A stretch of 64,000 nucleotides of DNA from Polaromonas sp047303325 (lineage in GTDB: Bacteria; Pseudomonadota; Gammaproteobacteria; Burkholderiales; Burkholderiaceae_C): positions 1 to 64,000 of the forward strand of contig NZ_JBKBEX010000010.1 in the NCBI RefSeq assembly GCF_047303325.1, written 5' to 3'. The notes beneath the pieces were generated by a model. It made no database searches. It was not told the origin of the DNA and worked only from the letters and a program-made list of their open reading frames with translations. Positions within the stretch are counted from its first letter, which is position 1, and every line of letters starts with the position of its first letter. A program made the translations under genes and the position numbers. This document shows, piece by piece, positions 53,285 to 61,547 of the stretch.

Positions 53285-53316
53285 TGCCAAGCCGGCGGGC
53301 TTGGGATACCTTGGCA
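53285..53316. promoter_or_regulatory. Inverted repeat upstream of the ABC binding-protein gene
   Basis: TGCCAAG (53285-53291) and CTTGGCA (53310-53316) form a perfect 7-bp inverted repeat with an 18-base spacer, about 80 bases before the start codon. It may be an operator or an mRNA hairpin. Confidence 0.3.
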
Positions 53317-53394
53317 GCACAACACCTAAGTAGTGGATTGCATAGGTCGCCGCAGCCGTATCCCCGGCAGCGGACAACATCGGAGGGCTTCCTG

Positions 53395-54534
53395 ATGAAC
53401 AACCAGCCATGGTCCCGGTTCGGCGCACTGCTGCTGGCGCTGGCCGCCGGTAGCGCGCACTGCGCGGAAACCGGTGTCAGCGACAGCGAAATCCTGGTCG
53501 GGCAGTTCGCCGCCCAGACCGGCCCCGCGGCCGAGCTGGGCAAGCGCATGCAGCTGGGCATACTGGCCCACTTCAATGCGGTCAATGCGGCGGGCGGCAT
53601 CAACGGCCGCAGCCTCAAGCTGGTCTCGCGCGACGACGGCTATGAGCCCGAGAAGGCCGCCGCCGCGGTCAAGGCCCTGATCGAAGAGGACAAGGTGTTC
53701 GCGCTGGTCGGCTCGGTCGGCACGCCGACCACCCTGGCCGCCGTGCCGGCCATCAACGCGGCCGGCATCCCGCTGATAGGCCCCTTCACCGGCGCGCAGG
53801 CCCTGCGCGAGCCCTTCAACCGCAACATCTTCCATGTGCGCGCCAGCTACTTTGACGAGACCGAGCGCATCGTGCAGCACCTGAGCACTGTCGGCATCAC
53901 CAGGATCGCCGTCTTCTACCAGAACGACTCCTACGGCAAGGCCGGGCTGGAGGGCGTGACGCGGGCGCTGGCCAAACGCAACCTCAAAGCCGCGGCCAGC
54001 GTCACCGTCGAGCGCAACAGCGTGGACGTGGCCGCGCCGCTGGCGGAGATCCTCAAGGCCGCGCCCGAAGCGGTGATACAAATCAGCGCCTACAAATCCT
54101 GCGCCGCGCTGATCAAGCAGGCCCGGGCCAAGGCCTACGGCGGCCAGTTTTTCAACGTGAGCTTCGTCGGCTCCAAGGCCCTGGCCGAGGAACTGGGCGA
54201 TGCCGGGGCCGGCGTGACGATTTCGCAGGTCGTGCCCTTTCCCTACACGCCCTCCTCGGCCATCGTGCGCGAGTACCAGCAGCGCATGACGGAAGCCGGC
54301 AACAAGGATTTTGATTTTTCGAGCATGGAAGGTTTTCTCGCGGCCAAGGTCTTCACCGAGGGACTGCGCCGCGCCGGCAAGAACCTGACCCGCGAAAGCC
54401 TGGCCACGGCGCTGGAATCGATGCGCGACCACAACATGGGCGGCTTCACCATCAACTACGCGCCCAAAAGCCACGAAGGCTCGCGTTTCACCGACCTGAC
54501 CATCATCGGGCGCGGCGGAAAATTCATGCGTTGA
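53395..54534 (+). CDS. ABC transporter substrate-binding protein, branched-chain amino-acid type
   Basis: A 379-residue periplasmic binding protein of the LivJ-like type. A signal peptide covers about residues 1-23 (GALLLALAAGSAHCAE). The mature part starts ILVGQFAAQTGPAAELGKRMQLGI and contains NAAGGINGRSLKLVSRDDGYEP, typical of the family. GGAGG lies 8 bases before the ATG. No permease or ATPase genes are next to it, so it is an orphan binding protein; the ligand could be an amino acid, an amide or an aromatic acid. Confidence 0.92.
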   Translation: MNNQPWSRFGALLLALAAGSAHCAETGVSDSEILVGQFAAQTGPAAELGKRMQLGILAHFNAVNAAGGINGRSLKLVSRDDGYEPEKAAAAVKALIEEDKVFALVGSVGTPTTLAAVPAINAAGIPLIGPFTGAQALREPFNRNIFHVRASYFDETERIVQHLSTVGITRIAVFYQNDSYGKAGLEGVTRALAKRNLKAAASVTVERNSVDVAAPLAEILKAAPEAVIQISAYKSCAALIKQARAKAYGGQFFNVSFVGSKALAEELGDAGAGVTISQVVPFPYTPSSAIVREYQQRMTEAGNKDFDFSSMEGFLAAKVFTEGLRRAGKNLTRESLATALESMRDHNMGGFTINYAPKSHEGSRFTDLTIIGRGGKFMR

Positions 54535-54647
54535 AGCGGGCCCGCCGTTCGGGCAAGGGCCGCGCCGGGGCTTGCCAGGCGGCGCTCCCTGGCCATAATG
54601 CGAGCACAAACCACACCCCTCTCTGTCCGACCTCACCAGGAGTGCCT

Positions 54648-55205
54648 ATGAAATCCACCTCTCTTCTGCTGGCAGGCGCCACACTGGCCTTCGCCGCCGG
54701 CGCTTATGCGCAAACCACCAAGCCCGGTTTGTGGGAAATCACCAACAAGATGCAGTCGAGTTCCGGCGAAATGGAAAAAGCCATGGCCAATATGGAAAAG
54801 CAGATGGCCAGCATGCCGCCCGAGCAGCGCAAACAGATGCAGGACATGATGGCCAAGCAGGGCATGTCCATGGGCTCGGGCTCTGGTGGCGGCATGAGCA
54901 TGAAGGTATGCATCACCAAGGAAATGGCCGAGCGCAATGAGTTGCCGCAGCAGCAGCAAGGCGACTGCAAAACCACCCGTTCGCCGGGCAGCGGCAACAC
55001 CATGAAGTTCTCTTACGCCTGCACCCAGCCGCCCTCCAGCGGCGAAGGCGTGATGACCTTCAACGGCGACACCGGCTACACCATGAAGATGAACACCACG
55101 ACCACCGTCAAGGGCAAGCCCGAGAAGATGACCATGGATGCCACGGGCAAATGGCTGTCGGCCGACTGCGGAAACATCAAGCCCATCACCCCTCCGAAGA
55201 AGTAG
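54648..55205 (+). CDS. Exported DUF3617 protein with Met-rich segment
   Basis: A 185-residue protein with a signal peptide (cleavage after AYAQ) followed by the DUF3617 opening TTKPGLWEITNKM. Residues of about 33-90 hold more than a dozen methionines, including MQDMMAKQGMSMG and GGGMSMK. Three cysteines follow (VCITKE, GDCKTT, SYACTQ) plus one near the end (SADCGN). Function is unknown; Met-rich secreted segments can bind copper or scavenge oxidants. Its TAG stop overlaps repeat copy C. Confidence 0.8.
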   Translation: MKSTSLLLAGATLAFAAGAYAQTTKPGLWEITNKMQSSSGEMEKAMANMEKQMASMPPEQRKQMQDMMAKQGMSMGSGSGGGMSMKVCITKEMAERNELPQQQQGDCKTTRSPGSGNTMKFSYACTQPPSSGEGVMTFNGDTGYTMKMNTTTTVKGKPEKMTMDATGKWLSADCGNIKPITPPKK

Positions 55206-55297
55206 CCCCCACGCTTTTCACTTCGTGTAATACGCTGCCCCCCGAGGGGGCGCTGCGCCTGCGGCCTGGCAAAGCCAATTCCGCGGCCCCTGCTTGC
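55205..55297 (+). repeat. Intergenic double-hairpin repeat, copy C
   Basis: Begins GCCCCCACGCTTTTCACTTC at the stop codon of the preceding gene, continues through the CCCCC-GA-GGGGG hairpin and GCGCCTGCGGCC, and ends CGCGGCCCCTGCTTGC. It is the cleanest forward copy and is nearly the reverse complement of copy D. Confidence 0.88.
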
Positions 55298-55302
55298 CTT
55301 AC

Positions 55303-55338
55303 TCCCTATCCCTCTGGGAGAGGGCGGGGGTGAGGGCC
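55303..55338. repeat. Short palindromic repeat CCCTCTGGGAGAGGG type
   Basis: The segment CCTATCCCTCTGGGAGAGGG, followed by CGGGGGTGAGGGC, matches a short palindromic motif found dispersed in many proteobacterial genomes between genes. It directly follows repeat copy C and, with it, fills the gap between two convergent genes. Confidence 0.6.
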
Positions 55339-55373
55339 GACGGCGATTGAAAGTCAGCCCGCCACGTCGCGGC

Positions 55374-56075
55374 TTACCGGCTTCCGAAGATGGCGGTGCC
55401 TACGCGGACCATGGTGCTGCCCGCATGGATGGCGGCTTCGAGGTCGGCGGTCATGCCCAGCGACAAGGTATCCATTGGTACGGCCAAGACACCGGAAGCG
55501 TTGACGGCATCGAAGACGGCCTTGGTCCTGGCATGCACCGCGCAGGCCGCGTCGAAATCGGCGGCGGGTTCGGGAATGGCCATCAGGCCGCGCAGCACCA
55601 GGCGCGGCAGCTGCGCGACTTCCCGCGCCAGGGCCTGGACCTCGGCCGGGGGCAGGCCCGACTTGTTGGCGCCGCCGTCGATGTTGACCTGCAGGCAGAT
55701 CTGCAGCGGCGGCAGGCTGTCAGGCCGCTGCTCGCTCAGGCGCTGGGCGATCTTGAGCCGGTCGACCGACTGCACCCAGTCAAAATGCTCGGCGACCAGG
55801 CGGGTCTTGTTGCTTTGCACCGGGCCTATGCAGTGCCACTCCAGGGCCTGGCAGCCCGGCCGGCCCCGCAGCGCGAGGATTTTTTCCACGCCCTCGGCGA
55901 TATAGTTTTCGCCGAAGGCGCGCTGCCCGTCCGAGGCGGCGTCGGCGACGGCATCGGCGCCGAAGGTTTTGGAAACGGCCAGCAGCCGCACGGTGGCCGG
56001 GTTGCGCCCGGCGGCGAAGCAGGCCGTGGTGATACGGTCACGGACAAGCTGGAGATTGCGCACAATCGTGGTCAT
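55374..56075 (-). CDS. yggS: YggS-family PLP homeostasis protein
   Basis: A 233-residue PLP-binding protein with a single alanine-racemase-like barrel. The PLP lysine lies in LLAVSKTFGADAV; other landmarks are AFGENYIAEG, EWHCIGPVQSNKTRLVA and the phosphate loop LSLGMTADLEAAI. It has no known catalytic activity and buffers intracellular PLP. It is divergent from pilT, a very common arrangement in beta- and gammaproteobacteria. Confidence 0.95.
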   Translation of the reverse strand: MTTIVRNLQLVRDRITTACFAAGRNPATVRLLAVSKTFGADAVADAASDGQRAFGENYIAEGVEKILALRGRPGCQALEWHCIGPVQSNKTRLVAEHFDWVQSVDRLKIAQRLSEQRPDSLPPLQICLQVNIDGGANKSGLPPAEVQALAREVAQLPRLVLRGLMAIPEPAADFDAACAVHARTKAVFDAVNASGVLAVPMDTLSLGMTADLEAAIHAGSTMVRVGTAIFGSR

Positions 56076-56122
56076 AATCGAACTGTAAACTTTAGTTGAG
56101 TCATTTTTAGAAGGGTCCCGGG

Positions 56123-57166
56123 ATGGATATCACGCAGTTGCTGGCCTTTAGCGTCAAGAACAAGGCGTCCGACTTGCATTTGTCGGCTGGCTTGCCGCCC
56201 ATGATTCGGGTTCACGGCGACGTGCGGCGCATCAACATCGACCCGCTGGACCACAAGCAGGTGCATTCCATGGTGTACGACATCATGAACGACACCCAGC
56301 GCAAAACCTACGAAGAATTCCTGGAGGTCGACTTCTCGTTCGAGATCGACGGGCTGGCCCGCTTTCGTGTCAATGCCTTCAACCAGAACCGCGGCGCCGG
56401 CGCCGTGCTGCGGACCATTCCGTCCAAGATTCTGACGCTGGAGCAGCTCAACGCCCCGAAAATTTTCGGCGACCTGGCGCTTAAACCGCGCGGTATGGTG
56501 CTGGTGACGGGCCCCACGGGCTCGGGGAAGTCCACCACGCTGGCGGCCATGGTCAACTTCCTGAACGAAACCGAGTACGGCCACATCCTCACGGTGGAAG
56601 ACCCCATCGAGTTCGTGCACGAATCCAAAAAATGCCTGATCAACCAGCGTGAGGTCGGCCCGCACACGCTGAGCTTCAACGCCGCGCTGAAATCCGCACT
56701 GCGCGAAGACCCGGACGCCATTCTCGTGGGCGAAATGCGCGACCTGGAAACCATACGCCTGGCCATGTCGGCCGCTGAAACCGGCCACCTGGTCTTCGGC
56801 ACGCTGCACACCTCCAGCGCCGCCAAGACGATCGACCGGATCATCGACGTGTTCCCGGCCGAGGAAAAGGAAATGATCCGCTCCATGCTGTCGGAGTCGC
56901 TGCAGGCTGTGATCTCGCAGACGCTGTGCAAGACCAAGGACGGCGCGGGCCGGGTCGCGGCGCACGAGATCATGCTGGGCACCTCCGCAATCCGCAACCT
57001 GATCCGCGAAGCCAAGGTCGCGCAGATGTATTCGGCCATCCAGACCGGCAACAGCGTGGGCATGCAGACCCTGGACCAGAACCTGACCGACCTGGTCAAG
57101 CGCAATGTGATTTCCGCCGCGGAAGCACGAGGCAAAGCCAAAATCCCCGAGAACTTTCCGGGCTAG
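56123..57166 (+). CDS. pilT: Type IV pilus retraction ATPase PilT
   Basis: A 347-residue hexameric AAA-like ATPase that disassembles type IV pili for twitching. Walker A is GPTGSGKST at about 130-138, the Asp box is TVEDPIEF, and Walker B is DAILVGEMRD; the PilT-specific C-terminal segment AIRNLIREAKVAQMYSAIQTG is present. It is followed by pilU, but repeat copy D lies in the 149-base gap. Confidence 0.97.
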   Translation: MDITQLLAFSVKNKASDLHLSAGLPPMIRVHGDVRRINIDPLDHKQVHSMVYDIMNDTQRKTYEEFLEVDFSFEIDGLARFRVNAFNQNRGAGAVLRTIPSKILTLEQLNAPKIFGDLALKPRGMVLVTGPTGSGKSTTLAAMVNFLNETEYGHILTVEDPIEFVHESKKCLINQREVGPHTLSFNAALKSALREDPDAILVGEMRDLETIRLAMSAAETGHLVFGTLHTSSAAKTIDRIIDVFPAEEKEMIRSMLSESLQAVISQTLCKTKDGAGRVAAHEIMLGTSAIRNLIREAKVAQMYSAIQTGNSVGMQTLDQNLTDLVKRNVISAAEARGKAKIPENFPG

Positions 57167-57202
57167 AGATGGGCAACACGCACAACACGGACTTGCTCCC
57201 TG

Positions 57203-57293
57203 CCAGCAGGGGCCGCGGAACCGGCTTTGCCGGGCCGCAGGCGCAGCGGCCCCTCGGGGGCAGCGCAGTACACGAAGTGACAAGCGTGGGGCA
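57203..57293 (-). repeat. Intergenic double-hairpin repeat, copy D, between pilT and pilU
   Basis: Reads AGCAGGGGCCGCGGAACCGG, then CTTTGCCGGGCCGCAGGCGC, then the CCCCTCGGGGG hairpin and a tail ACACGAAGTGACAAGCGTGGGGC. It is almost identical to copy A and reverse-complementary to B and C. It ends 22 bases before the pilU start, next to its ribosome site. Confidence 0.88.
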
Positions 57294-57315
57294 TTAATGA
57301 TTAAAGGAGCCGCTC

Positions 57316-58452
57316 ATGGAACGCGACCAGGCCAGTAAATTCATCAACGACTTGCTCAAGCTCATGGTCAGCCGCAACGGCAGCGACCTGTTCATCACAG
57401 GCGACTTTCCGCCGGCCATGAAGGTGGACGGCAAGGTGACCAAGGTGTCGCCGCAGCCGCTCAACGCCAACCACACGCTGGCGCTGGCGCGCTCCATCAT
57501 GAACGACAAGCAGGCGGCGGAGTTTGAGCGCACCAAGGAATGCAACTTCGCGATCTCGCCACCCGGCGTGGGTCGTTTTCGCGTGAACGCCTTCATCCAG
57601 CAGGGCAAGGTCGGCATGGTCATGCGGACGATTCCGGCCACGCTGCCCACCATCGACGGGCTGGGCGTGCCCCAGGTGCTCAAGGAAGTGGTGATGAGCA
57701 AGCGCGGCCTGACCATCCTGGTCGGTGCCACCGGTTCGGGCAAGTCGACCACGCTGGCCGCCATGGTGGACTGGCGCAACGAGCAGTCCTACGGCCACAT
57801 CATCACGATTGAAGACCCGGTGGAGTTCGTCCACGCGCACAAGAACTGCGTGATCACGCAGCGCGAAGTGGGCCTGGATACCGACAGTTGGGAAGCGGCC
57901 CTGAAAAACACGCTGCGCCAGGCGCCCGACGTGATCCTGATGGGCGAGATCCGCGACCGCGAGACCATGGAGCACGCCATCGCCTTCGCCGAAACCGGCC
58001 ACCTGTGCCTGGCCACGCTGCACGCCAACAGCGCCAACCAGGCGCTGGACCGCGTGATCAACTTTTTCCCCGAAGAGCGCCGCACCCAGTTGCTGATGGA
58101 TCTGTCGCTCAACCTCAAGGCCATGATCTCGCAACGCCTGGTGCCCAAGCAGGACGGCAAGGGCCGTTTTGCCGCGGTGGAAGTCATGCTCAACTCGCCG
58201 CTGATCTCCGACCTGATCTTCAAAGGCGAAGTCTCCGAGATCAAGGAGATCATGAAGAAGAGCCGCAACCTGGGCATGCAGACCTTCGACCAGGCCCTGT
58301 ACGACGCCTTCGAAAGCCACTTCATCACCTATGAAGATGCCCTGCGCAATGCCGACTCGGTGAACGACCTGCGCCTGCAGATCAAGCTCAATTCGCAGCG
58401 CGCCAAGTCGACCGACCTGTCGGCCGGCACCGAAAACTTCGCCATCGTTTAA
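57316..58452 (+). CDS. pilU: PilT paralogue PilU
   Basis: A 378-residue accessory retraction ATPase. Walker A is GATGSGKSTT (about 137-146), with IEDPVEF and VILMGEIRDRETM as Asp box and Walker B. It shares the PilT fold but has a longer C-terminal tail ending TENFAIV. AAAGGAG precedes the ATG. Its TAA stop overlaps the TAA of the opposite LysR gene in the palindrome TTTAAA. Confidence 0.96.
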   Translation: MERDQASKFINDLLKLMVSRNGSDLFITGDFPPAMKVDGKVTKVSPQPLNANHTLALARSIMNDKQAAEFERTKECNFAISPPGVGRFRVNAFIQQGKVGMVMRTIPATLPTIDGLGVPQVLKEVVMSKRGLTILVGATGSGKSTTLAAMVDWRNEQSYGHIITIEDPVEFVHAHKNCVITQREVGLDTDSWEAALKNTLRQAPDVILMGEIRDRETMEHAIAFAETGHLCLATLHANSANQALDRVINFFPEERRTQLLMDLSLNLKAMISQRLVPKQDGKGRFAAVEVMLNSPLISDLIFKGEVSEIKEIMKKSRNLGMQTFDQALYDAFESHFITYEDALRNADSVNDLRLQIKLNSQRAKSTDLSAGTENFAIV

Positions 58453-59396
58453 ACCGCTGAACTACCGGTTTTAGTGTGGCCGGGAGCCACGCCAGAAGAA
58501 GTGAAATCCACGAAGCAGGCCTGAAGGTAATCGATGGTGGCGCGAATTTTGGGGGCCCGGTGGCGCTCGGCCAGGATCACCGCATCAATTGAATAAGCAC
58601 CGCTTACCGCGTACCGGGCCAGCACTGGCCTCAGCCGGCCCTGCGCCACCAGCGTGCGGCCGATAACATCATTGATGCGGGCAATACCCGCTCCAGCCAA
58701 TGCAAGCGACACCACTGCCGCGCTACTATTGACGCGCAACTGCCCCTGAACTGCAAGTGTGCTGACAGCCGTACCGTCTGCAAAACCCCATTGGTTATGG
58801 GTAATCGAAGCGGTATTTGATATCAGACTGTGCGATTGAAGATCCGCCGGTGTACGGGGAACTCCATGCTTCCTGAGGTACCCGGGTGAAGCATACAACG
58901 CCCGCCCATGGCTCCCCAGGTTTCTGGCAACGGCTGTCTGTGGAGGTGCGACACCCGCCCGCACAACGATATCCACCGCCTCATCGGCCATGCTGACAAG
59001 GCGATCGTCAAGGTGCAGGTCCAGTTTCAATTCCGGATGCAAGGCTCGCAACTTGCCCAACCCCGGGATCAATACATATTCAGCAAGAAGTTGGCTGATG
59101 CTCAAGCGCACCGTACCCGCCACCGACCGGCTTCGGCTGGCGAAACTGTTTTGCAACTGCCTGTGCTCGGCAAGAATGCGCTGCGCATATTCAAGAAAGA
59201 CCTCACCTTCGTCGGTAAGGGAAAGGCTGTGGGTGGTCCGATGCATCAGCCGCAGGCCGCATTGGGCCTCCATGCGCGCCAGCGAACGCGACATATGGCT
59301 GGCCGCAACATTGCGCTCCCTCGCTACCGTCGAGAGCGACTGTGCGGATGCAAGTTGTGAAAACAGCGCGAAATCATTCAGGCTGAGATTTTTCAT
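58449..59396 (-). CDS. LysR-family regulator adjacent to tautomerase genes
   Basis: About 315 residues. The helix-turn-helix is FALFSQLASAQSLSTVARERNVAASHMSRSLARME, and the effector domain includes VRLSISQLLAEYVLIPGL and ALYASPGYLRKHG. The ATG at 59396 gives the standard N-terminus MKNLSLNDF. It is divergent from two tautomerase-like genes and is their likely regulator. GC content here is lower than in the flanks. Confidence 0.92.
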   Translation of the reverse strand: MKNLSLNDFALFSQLASAQSLSTVARERNVAASHMSRSLARMEAQCGLRLMHRTTHSLSLTDEGEVFLEYAQRILAEHRQLQNSFASRSRSVAGTVRLSISQLLAEYVLIPGLGKLRALHPELKLDLHLDDRLVSMADEAVDIVVRAGVAPPQTAVARNLGSHGRALYASPGYLRKHGVPRTPADLQSHSLISNTASITHNQWGFADGTAVSTLAVQGQLRVNSSAAVVSLALAGAGIARINDVIGRTLVAQGRLRPVLARYAVSGAYSIDAVILAERHRAPKIRATIDYLQACFVDFTSSGVAPGHTKTGSSAV

Positions 59397-59512
59397 GCTT
59401 GTGCAGATTTGACACAAGCATTATGCATTCTGAGATGTTTCCAACAGGAGGCATTCTGGGCACAGTTCACACCGCACGGACATATTGCACCGTCAACCAT
59501 CAAAGGACTTTT

Positions 59513-59944
59513 ATGCCCATCTCCATCCAGCTATCCCGGGGGCTTTTAACAGTGGCCGGCGAACGTGAGGTTTTCTCCAGGATCGCGGACGCCTTGTTGC
59601 AGGTACATGGCCTCGGCGGAAACGCATTCCTGGCTCCCACAGTCATCGGGCATGTCGATATTTACCCTGAAGAACACAGCTATGCCGGCGGCAAACCCCA
59701 GTCGCTCGCGGTCATTGAGGTCAAGGTTCCCTCCGTCACTTTTCCTGACGAGTCTGTGAAAAGCCGCTTCGTCAAAGTGGCCACGGACATTATTGATGAA
59801 CTCAAGGCGGGTGGACACCCGAGAGACCGCACCTTCGTCAACGTGACCTACGCCGTTGACGGTGCCTGGGGAATTGCCGGCAAGGCCTATACCAACGCCG
59901 ACCTGGGACGCGCCATCGGGGCGGCCGCAGGCCAGGCAAGCTGA
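59513..59944 (+). CDS. Tautomerase-superfamily protein, first of a pair
   Basis: A 143-residue protein that begins MPISIQLSRGLLT, so processing would expose the catalytic Pro1 of the 4-oxalocrotonate tautomerase superfamily. AAAGGA lies upstream of the ATG. The rest includes VIGHVDIYPEEHSYAGGKPQ and a late WGIAGKAY. Substrate is unknown. It is followed after 75 bases by another tautomerase gene and is divergent from a LysR regulator. Confidence 0.7.
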   Translation: MPISIQLSRGLLTVAGEREVFSRIADALLQVHGLGGNAFLAPTVIGHVDIYPEEHSYAGGKPQSLAVIEVKVPSVTFPDESVKSRFVKVATDIIDELKAGGHPRDRTFVNVTYAVDGAWGIAGKAYTNADLGRAIGAAAGQAS

Positions 59945-60019
59945 GGAGTCAGCCCCACTCGCGCCCGCATCCACTTAAGAGCGCCACAACACGCGTGCCA
60001 ATCAATCGAAAGGAAACAC

Positions 60020-60403
60020 ATGCCGCTCGTACGAATCGACCTTCCGGATACCACATCGGACGAAGAGTGTTCAGCAATCTCCCAGCTTGTGCATCAGGCC
60101 CTGGTAGACACCTTCAATGTCCCAATGCCGGATCGCTTCCAGATACTTACGCGGCGCACGCCGCACGAACTCATCTGCTCCGAGGAGTTCCTCGGTGTCA
60201 GGCACTCCGCCCATGTGGCCTTCATTCAGATATTCTGCGCACCCGGCCGTTCACTGGAGATGAAGAAGGCGCTATTTTCGGAAACCGCGCGGCAAGCTTC
60301 TTCGCAATGCAGCTTCAGCGCGGCGGACGTCATCATCAACCTGGTTGAAACGCCCCGGGAAAACTGGTCTTTTGGAAACGGCTTGATGCAGTACAGCCCG
60401 TGA
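60020..60403 (+). CDS. Tautomerase-superfamily protein, second of the pair
   Basis: A 127-residue protein beginning MPLVRIDLPD with a catalytic Pro1 candidate, and ending ENWSFGNGLMQYSP, a C-terminal pattern seen in the Tautomerase_2-like family. AAAGGA precedes the ATG. The substrate is unknown; members of this family include malonate-semialdehyde decarboxylase-like and other promiscuous enzymes. It is probably co-transcribed with the upstream tautomerase gene under LysR control. Confidence 0.85.
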   Translation: MPLVRIDLPDTTSDEECSAISQLVHQALVDTFNVPMPDRFQILTRRTPHELICSEEFLGVRHSAHVAFIQIFCAPGRSLEMKKALFSETARQASSQCSFSAADVIINLVETPRENWSFGNGLMQYSP

Positions 60404-60563
60404 GGGGATGCGGGGCTACAGGTTGTGGGTCCGCCGCGGGGGAGCACAAAATGAAAAGTGGGCCCTCTTCGCGCCGAAAGCAGGCCCTCTGCGACAAACC
60501 ACGCGACCAAGCCATAATCATTGCTGCTCAACCTTTAACCGACGGACTTGGAGAGATTTCACT

Positions 60564-61478
60564 GTGCCATCTACCAACCCCAAAACCTACGAACCCTCTT
60601 CCGCCCGCCAGGTCGCCTTCCTGGGCCTGGGTGTCATGGGTTACCCCATGGCCGGGCACTTGGCGCTGGCCGGCCACAGTGTCACGGTCTACAACCGCAG
60701 CCCGGCCAAGGCTGCCGCATGGGTCGCCGAGTTCGCGTCGACGAACAAGCCGGCGCACGCCGCCCTGCCCCGCCTGGCGGTAGCCGGCGCCGATATCGTG
60801 TTTTGCTGCGTCGGCAATGACGACGACCTGCGCGCCGTTACCCTGGGCGCGGACGGCGCCTTCGCCGGCATGAAGCCGGGCGCCATTTTTGTCGATCACA
60901 CCACGGCCTCGGCCGATGTGGCGCGCGAGCTCTACGCGGCGGCGGCCAAACTGGGCCTGCAGTTCATCGACGCCCCGGTGTCGGGCGGCCAGGCCGGCGC
61001 GCAGAACGGCGCGCTCACCGTGATGTGCGGCGGCGACAAGGCGGCATTCGACGCCGTCAAACCCGCCGGCATGGCGTTTTCCAAGGCCTTCACGCTGATG
61101 GGCGCCAGCGGCGCGGGCCAGCTCACCAAGATGGTCAACCAGATCTGCATCGCCGGCCTGGTGCAGGGCCTGAGCGAAGCGGTGGCCTTCGGCCAGAAAG
61201 CCGGGCTGGACGTGAACCAGGTGCTGGAAGTGATCGGCAAGGGCGCGGCGCAAAGCTGGCAGCTCGACAACCGCGGCAAGACCATGGTCGCCGACAAATT
61301 CGATTTCGGCTTCGCCGTCGACTGGATGCGCAAGGACCTGGGCCTGGTGCTGGACGAGGCCAAGCGCAATGGGGCCCGGCTACCGGTCACCGCCCTGGTG
61401 GACCAGTTCTACGCGGATGTGCAGGCCATGGGCGGCCAGCGCTGGGATACCTCGAGCCTCATCAAGCGCCTGCGCTAA
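60564..61478 (+). CDS. NAD(P)-dependent beta-hydroxyacid dehydrogenase
   Basis: A 304-residue member of the 3-hydroxyisobutyrate dehydrogenase / tartronate semialdehyde reductase family. The Rossmann loop is FLGLGVMGYPMAGHL, the substrate motif is DAPVSGGQAGA, and the catalytic lysine lies in GQLTKMVNQI. The start is GTG at 60564 with GGAG upstream; no ATG gives a correct N-terminus. The exact substrate cannot be read. A strong terminator follows. Confidence 0.9.
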   Translation: MPSTNPKTYEPSSARQVAFLGLGVMGYPMAGHLALAGHSVTVYNRSPAKAAAWVAEFASTNKPAHAALPRLAVAGADIVFCCVGNDDDLRAVTLGADGAFAGMKPGAIFVDHTTASADVARELYAAAAKLGLQFIDAPVSGGQAGAQNGALTVMCGGDKAAFDAVKPAGMAFSKAFTLMGASGAGQLTKMVNQICIAGLVQGLSEAVAFGQKAGLDVNQVLEVIGKGAAQSWQLDNRGKTMVADKFDFGFAVDWMRKDLGLVLDEAKRNGARLPVTALVDQFYADVQAMGGQRWDTSSLIKRLR

Positions 61479-61493
61479 GCGCGCGTCACAGGC

Positions 61494-61541
61494 AAAAAAA
61501 AAGCGGCCGTACCGGGCAAGCCGGTGCGGCCGCTTTGCTTT
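61494..61541. terminator. Strong bidirectional terminator
   Basis: A long hairpin with arms AAAGCGGCCGTACCGG and CCGGTGCGGCCGCTTT around GCAAG, preceded by a run of A residues and followed by GCTTTT. It lies between convergent genes and should stop both. Confidence 0.9.
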
Positions 61542-61547
61542 TGGGCC

